DNA of 6,264 bases from Bacteroidota bacterium (GTDB lineage Bacteria > Bacteroidota > Bacteroidia > Bacteroidales > VadinHA17). This document shows, piece after piece, positions 1 through 5,433 of the stretch (positions are counted from its first letter, which is position 1; each line of letters begins with the position of its first letter). The stretch spans positions 1 to 6,264 of the forward strand of contig VGGM01000104.1 of assembly GCA_016868515.1 (NCBI GenBank), in the 5' to 3' direction. Position numbers and translations under genes: made by a program. The notes under the pieces were generated by a model, which was given only the letters and a program-made list of their open reading frames with translations, was not told the origin of the DNA and did not search any database.

Positions 1-496
1 CGGGTTCCTGGGCTTTCCAGCCGGGGTGGTTCCAGTGAATAAAGGCGCCCTGTTTGATTCCCTCTTCGATTGCCTTCATGAAATCATCCTTGTTAAGCTT
101 TGAGGCATCGGTTACGAAAAGTGCATTAAAATGCCCCGGCGGCATGCTTCGGGTTATTTCGGTGCCGTTTACCAGTATAATGTTACGTTCGGCCGCGTAG
201 GTTCGGGTTATCTTCCAGGCAGCGTTGTAGTCGGTCGGTATCCACTCCTTTTTCGGCTGGTATTCAATATGGTCGGTAATTGAGATGGCATCGAGACCGT
301 CGCGCCATGCCTCATCGACCCTTACGGTTGGCCATACATTGCCGTCGGAGAAGACCGTATGCATATGGAAATCGCATTTTAGTGTCACCCTGCCATCGAG
401 CTGGGGAAGGTTGTAGATGCGTCGCTGTGCTGTAGCAGTGGCGGTGGCAATCAGCAGCAATGCTGCTACCGTAATAAATAGTCTGAGGTTTTTCAT
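1..496 (-). CDS. Exported PHP-domain phosphodiesterase, Sb-PDE type (partial, C-terminus outside window)
   Basis: The gene starts at an ATG at 496 and runs off the left edge after 165 codons. Residues 1-24 form a signal peptide (MKNLRLF, an Ala/Leu-rich core, probable cleavage after ATA), so the enzyme should be exported to the periplasm. The PHP metal-site motifs are visible in order: DFHMHT (H44, H46), SDG with D51, ITDH (D75, H76), TEITR (E113), GHFN (H122) and HWNHP (H154, H157). PHP enzymes hydrolyse phosphoesters with a bi- or trinuclear metal centre. The runs FHMHTVFSDG, EITRSMPPGHFNA and WNHPGW are what I expect of Bacteroidota Sb-PDE family phosphodiesterases; the substrate is not known from sequence. 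No Shine-Dalgarno is evident upstream. The gene is divergent from the small-protein locus at 842. The fold is very likely; the subfamily name rests on memory of the motif pattern. Confidence 0.9.
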   Translation of the reverse strand, partial: MKNLRLFITVAALLLIATATATAQRRIYNLPQLDGRVTLKCDFHMHTVFSDGNVWPTVRVDEAWRDGLDAISITDHIEYQPKKEWIPTDYNAAWKITRTYAAERNIILVNGTEITRSMPPGHFNALFVTDASKLNKDDFMKAIEEGIKQGAFIHWNHPGWKAQEP

Positions 497-519
497 TGCT
501 GTTCGGCTTTTTGTTATGC

Positions 520-527
520 CAAATATA
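520..527 (-). promoter_or_regulatory. Candidate Bacteroidota -7 box (TATATTTG) for the PHP phosphodiesterase gene
   Basis: On the minus strand TATATTTG matches the Bacteroidota -7 consensus TAnnTTTG exactly and ends 23 nt before the ATG at 496, giving a short leader. I find no good TTTG -33 element 19-21 nt upstream, so this is a one-box match in AT-rich DNA. Confidence 0.45.
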
Positions 528-576
528 TGAAACTATTTTCCTGAAGGGTATTGCCTGTGTCGTTTTTCCATGCTCT

Positions 577-614
577 CCCGACCTGCGGTCCGGGACTCCG
601 CTTCGCTCCGCATG
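577..614 (-). repeat. GC-rich dispersed hairpin element, copy 1
   Basis: Read on the minus strand, this 38-bp segment begins CATGCG and ends AGGTCGGG. It matches a plus-strand segment at 6224-6261 at 34 of 38 positions, so the two copies are inverted relative to each other. Its last 18 nt (577-594) can fold as CCCG + one bulged base + ACC, a GNA triloop, then GGTCGGG: a 7-bp stem. It sits in a non-coding region next to short tandem repeats, as copy 2 does. Function unknown. Confidence 0.75.
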
Positions 615-633
615 CCCTTTCTTCTTTCACCTT

Positions 634-654
634 TCCATGCTTCATGCCCCATGC
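634..654 (-). repeat. Short 7-bp tandem repeat (GCATGRR, 3 units)
   Basis: The minus strand reads GCATGGG, GCATGAA, GCATGGA in direct succession. A purine-rich (A/G) stretch at about 615-633 then leads into the GC-rich element at 577-614. A similar 7-bp module (TATGNGG) occurs at 6053-6073, also upstream of a GC-rich element copy. With three units the array is minimal, and the claim rests on the parallel arrangement. Confidence 0.5.
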
Positions 655-841
655 TTTTTTTCTGATAAGCCGCTTGTCATTTCAGAAAGTTTCCTAATTT
701 TATAGAGTGTTTCGCTGGATATGAATTTCGCTGATCAATATCTGGAATATAAATATGGTCTCAGACATTTCCGTGCTATGCCTTGCAGGGTTGGCAACCC
801 GTTATGGAAAAAGGATTTACTAACTATAAGAATGTGAAGAA

Positions 842-1228
842 ATGAGAACAAGAATGAGAACAATTGTTTTTCTCGGGTCAGCCATGCTGATGCTGGGGTT
901 GCTAATCACCGATGTCTATTCGGCATGGTATGAATGGACTAAGGAGGCAAGGGAGAAACTGGAGTGGAATGCAAATATAAAACCTTGCAGTAAAACAGTG
1001 CAATTGGAAGCAGTATATAGCCCAGAGCTTGGAATTTCATTAATCGAATTCCAAATGGCACTTGAGATGAAGCTACAGTATATCGTTGTTTATGGCGAAC
1101 GTATTTCCTGTATAGATGGCACCACATACAAGGATTGTAAAGAGATTGTTGGTAGTTGGTGGGATAGCTGGGACGGTGAAGGGGATTGTATACCAGGTGG
1201 AATAAAAAGTTCGAATGCTGCAGAATAA
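842..1228 (+). CDS. Small secreted four-cysteine protein, first gene of a propeller/redoxin lipoprotein locus
   Basis: This is a 128-residue protein with no family I can name with confidence. Residues 1-28 are a signal peptide or N-terminal anchor: MRTRMRT, then a hydrophobic core (VFLGSAMLMLGLLI), ending TDVYSA. The mature part has four cysteines (C49, C90, C99, C116), enough for two disulfides in the periplasm, and a Trp/Gly/Asp-rich tail (SWWDSWDGEGDC). Its size, leader and position before a BF3864-like propeller recall NVEALA-type small proteins of Bacteroidota, but no NVEALA motif is seen. Two starts are possible, ATG at 842 or at 854, because a 12-bp segment is duplicated there; both keep the leader. 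No clear ribosome binding site is visible. Stop TAA at 1226 lies 9 nt before a strong hairpin. The reading frame is supported by its signal peptide and by the locus layout. Confidence 0.7.
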   Translation: MRTRMRTIVFLGSAMLMLGLLITDVYSAWYEWTKEAREKLEWNANIKPCSKTVQLEAVYSPELGISLIEFQMALEMKLQYIVVYGERISCIDGTTYKDCKEIVGSWWDSWDGEGDCIPGGIKSSNAAE

Positions 1229-1237
1229 AGAAAGATC

Positions 1238-1274
1238 TTTCCGGGGTTCTGGAGCTGATTCAGAACCCCGGAAA
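1238..1274 (+). promoter_or_regulatory. Strong intergenic hairpin, possible attenuator or 3'-end stabiliser
   Basis: There is a perfect 14-bp inverted repeat: the arm at 1238-1251 (TTTCCGGGGTTCTG) pairs with 1261-1274 (CAGAACCCCGGAAA) around a 9-nt loop. It starts 9 nt after the stop of the small secreted protein and ends 13 nt before the ATG of the propeller lipoprotein. The strand after it is AAATAATACTAATAG with no U-run, so it is not a canonical intrinsic terminator. It may reduce read-through or protect the 3' end of the upstream message, raising the small protein above the two lipoproteins. It also argues against starting the propeller gene upstream at 1186, since translation would then run through the stem. 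Confidence 0.75.
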
Positions 1275-1287
1275 TAATACTAATAGT

Positions 1288-2550
1288 ATGATATTGAGTT
1301 TATTATTAGCATTTCTGACAATATTGTCTTCATGCCGCCAGGGAGGGCAGAGTGACAGTATTGGTGAGACAGGAATTGCAAGGCCGCCTGGGATTTCTTG
1401 CGATTCACTTATTGACTATTCTGCACTTGATACCCTTGTGTTTATTCCCGATAACCGATTTTACGAAGCACAGGATATTCTCGAAGTTGTCAGGTTTATC
1501 AAACTGGAGACAAATGCTGAGTGTCTTATTGGCTCGGTAGGGAAAGTCCAGTTTGTGAATGGATTGTTTTATCTGCTTGATGACTATACCGGACAAAATG
1601 CGATTCATGTTTTCGATACTCTTGGGAATCATGTACGGAGCCTTAAACGGATAGGAAGGGGACCGGGGGAGTACAAGGATATACTTGATTTTGATATTGA
1701 TGATAATCTAAGTCTATACATTCTTAATTCAATTGGGAATATACTAGTTTATGATTCACTCTTTCAGTACAGAAAGACTATCAATCAGGAAATCGCAGTA
1801 AGAATGATTTCAATCTTTAATGGTTTCATTATTGGGATTACCCATGGTTCAACATACAAGAACCCCCAAGGGAAGGTGTTACATATACTAAGTTTGGAGG
1901 GAAGACCACTTAAGGAATTTCTTACATATCCTGAAGGGTCAAGCAACTTCACAAACCCCGCATCAGCTCTTTCTAGATCAAATGGAAGAGTATTCGCAAA
2001 TATTCCATTCTCCCCCACTATATTTTCTATTGACAGTAGTCTGAATGTAAAAGCCGAGTTCTGTCTAGTTTTTAATTATGACGCACGAGATGGGAGAACT
2101 GCAAATCGGTTTAATACAGATCCATTTAAGAGTTTCTTCTATTCAGATAAGCTTATATCATGTGGGACCTCCATTCCATTAGGGAGTATCTATCTAAAGA
2201 ATATGGGCTTTTCCATTGAAGGACAAACATTTTTACCCACTGTAGTAAGAGACAGAATTTCGGAGGGTGCTCCAAATCCATTGCCGTTGCTGGGGATGAC
2301 AGAAGCAGGCATAGGTATATCGGTGCAGGAAGCGCATCATCTGAAGTATTGTCTTGAGAATGATGGTATGGAGGTAATTACCGACAGCACGGGTGCCAGA
2401 CGCAGGGTTTACAGCAATAATTATCTCGGTGGTGACACGCTTCCAGGTTCACTGTATGACAAAATCAGGCATCTGGACGAAAATGACAATCCGTGTATAA
2501 TCCTGGTCAAGATAAAACCATTCCCTAACCTGAATGAGAGTAAAAACTAG
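1288..2550 (+). CDS. 6-bladed beta-propeller lipoprotein (BF3864-like / DUF5128 family)
   Basis: The ATG at 1288 gives a 420-residue protein with a lipoprotein signal peptide (MILSLLLAFLTILSSC, lipid cysteine C16). The open frame extends to an ATG at 1186, but that start would overlap the previous gene, run through the hairpin and bury the signal peptide, so I reject it. Family landmarks are FIKLETNAECLIGS (residues 70-83), a blade with GLFYLLDD (92-99), FDTLGNHVR (109-117), the hallmark RIGRGPGEYKDILDFDID (121-138), ILVYD (152-156), and the C-terminal DENDNPCIILVKIK (397-410). Such proteins are predicted to be membrane-anchored six-bladed propellers of unknown function, probably binding or scaffold proteins at the cell surface or in the periplasm. 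Length is normal. The gene overlaps the next by 17 nt, implying coupled expression. Its first two thirds are markedly AT-rich (1681-1740 is 23% G+C) compared with flanking genes. Confidence 0.85.
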   Translation: MILSLLLAFLTILSSCRQGGQSDSIGETGIARPPGISCDSLIDYSALDTLVFIPDNRFYEAQDILEVVRFIKLETNAECLIGSVGKVQFVNGLFYLLDDYTGQNAIHVFDTLGNHVRSLKRIGRGPGEYKDILDFDIDDNLSLYILNSIGNILVYDSLFQYRKTINQEIAVRMISIFNGFIIGITHGSTYKNPQGKVLHILSLEGRPLKEFLTYPEGSSNFTNPASALSRSNGRVFANIPFSPTIFSIDSSLNVKAEFCLVFNYDARDGRTANRFNTDPFKSFFYSDKLISCGTSIPLGSIYLKNMGFSIEGQTFLPTVVRDRISEGAPNPLPLLGMTEAGIGISVQEAHHLKYCLENDGMEVITDSTGARRRVYSNNYLGGDTLPGSLYDKIRHLDENDNPCIILVKIKPFPNLNESKN

Positions 2551-3091
2551 TCGACAGATGATTCTGTGTTTATCCCGGTGGGAAGCTGCGATGATTGTAT
2601 CGGCTTTCATGGTTCTTGTCTGCGGTTGCAGGTCAGAACCGGGGGGAGGTGAGGTAAGAAGGGCAATCGCTGATATCAGAGAGAAGGGTGTTGGTTATGA
2701 GCTGATTGGTGAAGCCGGGGAGACATTGCGAACCGGCCATGCCAAGGCGGTAATGGCTAGGGTAGTGATATCGTCGGTCGGCTGCAGTGTTTGTTTTGAC
2801 GATATAGTGAAGGTTCTGAATGATTCAGCCGAAGATACAACCGGTCTGATGGTCTCGCTGGTAATTGCCAATCCCGATCGTCATAGCGCCTACCAGCTCC
2901 GAAGAATGTATGGTATAAAAGTACCTGTTTACATAACTGGCGACGAGAGGCTGCAGACGATAGGCAGCCGTCTTGGTACCTTATATGTGTTTACCTCGTC
3001 ACCCGGAGAGAACATTTATAACCTCAGGCCACTTAACTCGGCATATGAACTGGATAAATACCTGGCCGCGAGCCGCCCGGGTGGTTCCTAG
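2534..3091 (+). CDS. Thioredoxin-like lipoprotein with a CxxC motif
   Basis: This is a 185-residue protein whose ATG at 2534 overlaps the end of the propeller gene by 17 nt, suggesting translational coupling. Alternative in-frame starts lie at 2558 and 2591. The leader carries a probable lipobox (VLVCGC, lipid cysteine C32), so the protein should be anchored in the envelope facing the periplasm or surface. VVISSVGCSVCFDDI (residues 77-91) resembles the strand-CxxC-helix of thioredoxin folds (C84, C87). YGIKVPVYITGDERL (126-140) followed by LGTLYVFTSSPGENI (147-161) matches the order seen in TlpA/AhpC-like redoxins of Bacteroidota. The usual cis-proline before the last strands is not obvious (LGTLYVF), so the fold call is likely but the redox activity less sure. 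Its place next to a cysteine-containing secreted protein suggests a disulfide-related role, which is inference. Stop TAG lies 7 nt from the convergent transporter gene. Confidence 0.75.
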   Translation: MRVKTSRQMILCLSRWEAAMIVSAFMVLVCGCRSEPGGGEVRRAIADIREKGVGYELIGEAGETLRTGHAKAVMARVVISSVGCSVCFDDIVKVLNDSAEDTTGLMVSLVIANPDRHSAYQLRRMYGIKVPVYITGDERLQTIGSRLGTLYVFTSSPGENIYNLRPLNSAYELDKYLAASRPGGS

Positions 3092-3098
3092 AGGTTAT

Positions 3099-4511
3099 CT
3101 ATCTGTTTTTCAGTATCAGTTTGTCATAGGCCAAAATAAGAAGGGCGGCGGCGAGGGCGAGGCCTCCGTAGATAATCCAGACGTTCTGGGGTGAGTAGGT
3201 GTTCCAGAGGTAGGCGGTGAGTTCTGCCTGGTTCATGCCGAAGAGTCCGGCAGCCTGCTCGTAGTATTGCGATTCGGTGAAGGTGGACGAGACGTCGGGT
3301 ATTGAGAATCCCCTTTCGGCCACTGCCTGCCTGAGGAGGTAGAACTTGTCGGCCATAACCTCGTAGGGTCTGCCTGATACCCATCCCGCCGCATAGTGTC
3401 CCGCCGCGTATGGAAGGAATGAGGAACCCATGTATAATCCTGTCTTGTCGGGAGGTGCAATGCGACCGATGTACTCTGAGTACTTGGGCGAGGAGGCCAT
3501 TTCGCCGATGCTGAAAATAAGGATTCCGATGACAACCACGTAAGGGTTACGGGTGAGGAACATAAGGACCAGTCCGAGTGCAAGTATAACCGTTCCGGTC
3601 ATGATACTGGTAAGTGGTTTGAGCTTCATGCTCTGCGATGAAATATAGAGCTGCAGAACGATGATAAAGAATGCGTCGAGACTGATAACCGTTACGGCGG
3701 TGATGGTTCCGGGGGCCAGTCCCACCAGTGCCGACAGTTTGTTGAGGTCGACCCAGTGTTCGAGGAAGACGGGGAAGGAGTAGTAGAGCTGGTTGAAAGC
3801 TGTCCAGAACACCGACATGATAATAAGGAAGAGGAGGTATTTGAAGTCGGAGAGGGTTTTCAGTATGTTTCTGAATGCAGTAGCTATATTCTGCGCAAGC
3901 GTGTCGGTTGAGGGAGCGCGTCCCGGTTCCCGGAAAAAGAAGAAGACAAAGATGTAGTTTACGGCGATGGTGATGATTGACATGAGGAAGACGTAGTTCC
4001 AGTCGACCTTGTAGAGGAAGCCGGCTATAAACGGGCCGATGAAGCCGCCGATGTTGACCATCATGTAGAAGATACCGAAGCCTACCGATGATGTTTCGCT
4101 GTCGGTTGTTTTGGCTATCATGCCCGAGATAACCGGTTTGAAGAGTGCGCCGGCAACCGCAAGGAAGATGTACGAGGCGAAGACAAGTTCGAAGGTGTCG
4201 AAGTAGCCCACCATGAAATAGCCGGCAATGTACATTGTGAACGACAGCACCAGCATTCGTTTGAAGCCGAGGCGGTCGGCGAGGGCGCCGGTGATGATGG
4301 GGAGGAAATAGAGCAGCATGGTGCCGGTGCCCATAATGATTCCCTTTTCACCCTGGGTGAAGCCGAGGGCGCCGGTGTCCTTCGACATGGTGAGGTAGAG
4401 GGCGAAGGCGTTGTAGAAGCCGTACCATGCCCACCGTTCGAAAAGCTCCATGATGTTGGATATCCAGAATACGCGGGGGAATTTTTTGAGTAGTGTGGTC
4501 AGTCTGCTCAT
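3099..4511 (-). CDS. POT-family (PTR2) MFS transporter, likely proton-dependent oligopeptide importer
   Basis: This is a 470-residue inner-membrane protein with about 12 hydrophobic segments. POT landmarks are E22-LF-E25-R26-WAWY (the ExxERFxYY proton-coupling motif of TM1), GALADRLGFKRML (75-87, MFS motif A between TM2 and TM3), FYMMVNIGGFIGPFIAG (148-164, the PTR2 FYxxINxGS signature), SVFWTAFNQ (233-241, TM7) and EMASSPKYSEYIGRIAPPDKTG (337-358, TM10). Members import di- and tripeptides or related compounds with protons; the exact substrate cannot be read here. A hydrophilic stretch at about 380-443 precedes the last membrane segment. The ATG at 4511 overlaps the TGA of the upstream DUF3267 gene (ATGA), so it probably depends on that gene's promoter and translation. 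It converges with the redoxin lipoprotein gene with only 7 nt between stops, and no terminator hairpin is visible there. Confidence 0.9.
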   Translation of the reverse strand: MSRLTTLLKKFPRVFWISNIMELFERWAWYGFYNAFALYLTMSKDTGALGFTQGEKGIIMGTGTMLLYFLPIITGALADRLGFKRMLVLSFTMYIAGYFMVGYFDTFELVFASYIFLAVAGALFKPVISGMIAKTTDSETSSVGFGIFYMMVNIGGFIGPFIAGFLYKVDWNYVFLMSIITIAVNYIFVFFFFREPGRAPSTDTLAQNIATAFRNILKTLSDFKYLLFLIIMSVFWTAFNQLYYSFPVFLEHWVDLNKLSALVGLAPGTITAVTVISLDAFFIIVLQLYISSQSMKLKPLTSIMTGTVILALGLVLMFLTRNPYVVVIGILIFSIGEMASSPKYSEYIGRIAPPDKTGLYMGSSFLPYAAGHYAAGWVSGRPYEVMADKFYLLRQAVAERGFSIPDVSSTFTESQYYEQAAGLFGMNQAELTAYLWNTYSPQNVWIIYGGLALAAALLILAYDKLILKNR

Positions 4512-5149
4512 ATTGTTGTTTCAGTTTGAGTGTCGGCGTAAAAATAGGCGATTTTTTTATCGGCGTCATCCCATGTGAGAATTCTTTTGCCCCGGTGTAT
4601 CCACAGGAAGGCGGCCATGGCAAAATCGCCGGCACACATGGTTGTATGGGCCAGCAGGGTGAGGGAGAGTGACCATTGCCAGGGGGGTGGCAGAACCGCG
4701 ATTGCCGCAATGAGTGAGGTAGTAATAACCGCGAAAGGGGAGAAGGCCACGGCGAGGAATCCCCGGGCACCCACCACATGCCTGTGGGCTGTGACATAAA
4801 CGATGTAGTTGGAGAGGTCGGCTCCGATGCGTATGTTTCGTCCGCCAAGAAGCATAAAGATAATTATATGCACCCCCTCGTGAACCGGTATCAGCAGCAG
4901 GGGGAAGATTATCAGTCCGGCAAGGGTAAATGGAAGCAGCTGAAGTACAGAATATTGGGGTGCTATATCTATGCGCAGTACCACTGCCAGCGCCAGCGAG
5001 GCCACAGAGAAAAGGATAAGCAGGGCTATTGCCGGATTGGAGGGTTTAAGGTGCGAAATAACAAAACCGGCTATATCGCTGTAGTCAATGGCTTGCACAA
5101 GCTTGTAACGTGATGGGGCGGAAATTATATCCTCTGGTGTGATCTTCAT
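4508..5149 (-). CDS. DUF3267-type integral membrane zincin (putative HExxH metalloprotease)
   Basis: I choose the ATG at 5149 (213 residues, MKITPEDIISAPSRYK). The frame can be extended to a TTG at 5179, but that codon overlaps the -7 promoter box, so the longer form is unlikely. About four hydrophobic segments are seen (roughly residues 40-60, 67-98, 130-152, 157-182). At the end of the second is PVHEGVHIIIF, with HEGVH (90-94) as the zinc-binding HExxH. A later AHTTMCAGD (167-175) fits the second conserved motif of DUF3267 and site-2-protease-like families (N/S..GD), whose Asp would complete the metal site. DUF3267 members are annotated as putative zincin peptidases; the substrate is unknown. 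The gene overlaps the POT transporter start by 4 nt (ATGA), which indicates a two-gene operon. Confidence 0.85.
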   Translation of the reverse strand: MKITPEDIISAPSRYKLVQAIDYSDIAGFVISHLKPSNPAIALLILFSVASLALAVVLRIDIAPQYSVLQLLPFTLAGLIIFPLLLIPVHEGVHIIIFMLLGGRNIRIGADLSNYIVYVTAHRHVVGARGFLAVAFSPFAVITTSLIAAIAVLPPPWQWSLSLTLLAHTTMCAGDFAMAAFLWIHRGKRILTWDDADKKIAYFYADTQTETTI

Positions 5150-5176
5150 TGGGTGGTTGCCGGTGGTGGCAATGGA

Positions 5177-5208
5177 CAAATGTAGTGAGAGAAGGGAGTA
5201 TATTCAAT
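5177..5208 (-). promoter_or_regulatory. Bacteroidota-type promoter for the DUF3267-POT operon
   Basis: On the minus strand, ATTG (5205-5208; consensus TTTG) is followed by a 20-nt spacer and TACATTTG (5177-5184), an exact match to the -7 consensus TAnnTTTG. Transcription would begin near 5170, leaving a leader of about 20 nt before the ATG at 5149. Both boxes, the spacing and the gene position agree. Confidence 0.65.
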
Positions 5209-5258
5209 AGTCGGGGACAACAAGCGGCGTGATTGGCATGGTTTTGGAGATGGAGAAT

Positions 5259-5290
5259 GGCGTAGTGACGTATTGACGTAATGGCGTAGA
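5259..5290 (+). repeat. 8-bp tandem repeat module (GRCGTANN, 4 units), first part of composite array A
   Basis: Four consecutive 8-mers can be read: GGCGTAGT, GACGTATT, GACGTAAT, GGCGTAGA. A 7-nt linker (AAAAAGA) then leads into the 9-bp module at 5298. A period of 8 is not a multiple of 3 and the segment lies between divergent genes, so it is non-coding. The same 8-mer family recurs at 6092-6139. Confidence 0.8.
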
Positions 5291-5297
5291 AAAAAGA

Positions 5298-5387
5298 GGG
5301 CGTAAAGGGCATAGATGGCGTAAATGGCGTAAATGGCGTAAAGGGCATAGATGGCGTAAATGGCGTAAATGGTGTAAATAGTGTATA
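5298..5387 (+). repeat. 9-bp tandem repeat module (TGGCGTAAA, 10 units), second part of composite array A
   Basis: Ten 9-bp units run without a gap. Five are exactly TGGCGTAAA (5316, 5325, 5334, 5352, 5361). The variants are GGGCGTAAA (5298), GGGCATAGA (5307 and 5343), TGGTGTAAA (5370) and TAGTGTATA (5379). GGGCATAGA followed by three TGGCGTAAA-type units occurs twice in succession (5307-5342 and 5343-5378), giving a 36-bp higher-order unit. Because 9 is a multiple of 3, all minus-strand frames stay open and read as short peptide repeats, but I do not consider these to be proteins. The array lies between the DUF3267 promoter and the DUF4294 gene. Confidence 0.9.
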
Positions 5388-5433
5388 GGCAGGGCGTTGA
5401 ACAATGATGGTTGAAAATGGTTAAATTTGTATT

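Larger units (their letters stand above)
497..841. other. Divergent intergenic region without a credible gene
   Basis: This 345-bp stretch separates the PHP gene (minus) from the small secreted protein gene (plus). It holds the minus-strand promoter candidate near 520, a GC-rich dispersed element (577-614) and 7-bp repeats (634-654). The right half is AT-rich. It contains the 8-bp sequence TTTCGCTG twice, 16 bp apart (710-717 and 726-733), and a small palindrome GGGTTGGCAACCC at 788-800. A weak plus-strand promoter guess is CTTG at 673 with TAATTTTA at 695 (spacer 18, one mismatch in the -7 box). The open frame at 496-705 is not credible as a gene because it runs through the repeats and has no family resemblance. 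Confidence 0.6.

Noticed and set aside
496..705. 69-residue plus-strand open frame
   Set aside because: It runs antisense to the PHP promoter and through the GC-rich element and 7-bp repeats, with no recognisable protein features.
788..800. Palindrome GGGTTGGCAACCC as a terminator or operator
   Set aside because: It has only a 5-bp stem with no U-run and no second site, which is within chance expectation for a 345-bp spacer.
842..1228. Firm naming of the small protein as an NVEALA family member
   Set aside because: The locus context fits, but I cannot find the NVEALA motif and the protein is longer than usual, so only a context resemblance is claimed.
1186..1287. N-terminal extension of the propeller gene from the ATG at 1186
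   Set aside because: It would overlap the preceding gene by 43 nt, run through the 14-bp hairpin and place 34 polar residues before an otherwise good lipoprotein signal peptide.
4348..4848. 166-residue minus-strand open frame overlapping both the DUF3267 and POT genes
   Set aside because: It is an out-of-frame shadow of two well-supported genes, rich in Pro/Ser/Thr with no family motif. The similar antisense or shifted frames at 3124-3583 and 4118-4351 were rejected for the same reason.
5259..5387. CRISPR-like array
   Set aside because: The units are 8-9 bp and contiguous, with no unique spacers and no 24-37 bp repeat, and no cas genes are in the window.
5422..5429. TAAATTTG as a -7 promoter box for the DUF4294 gene
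   Set aside because: It matches TAnnTTTG but ends only 4 nt before the GTG start, so transcription would begin at or after the start codon. The nearest TTG upstream is 22 nt away and the region is AT-rich, so chance is likely.
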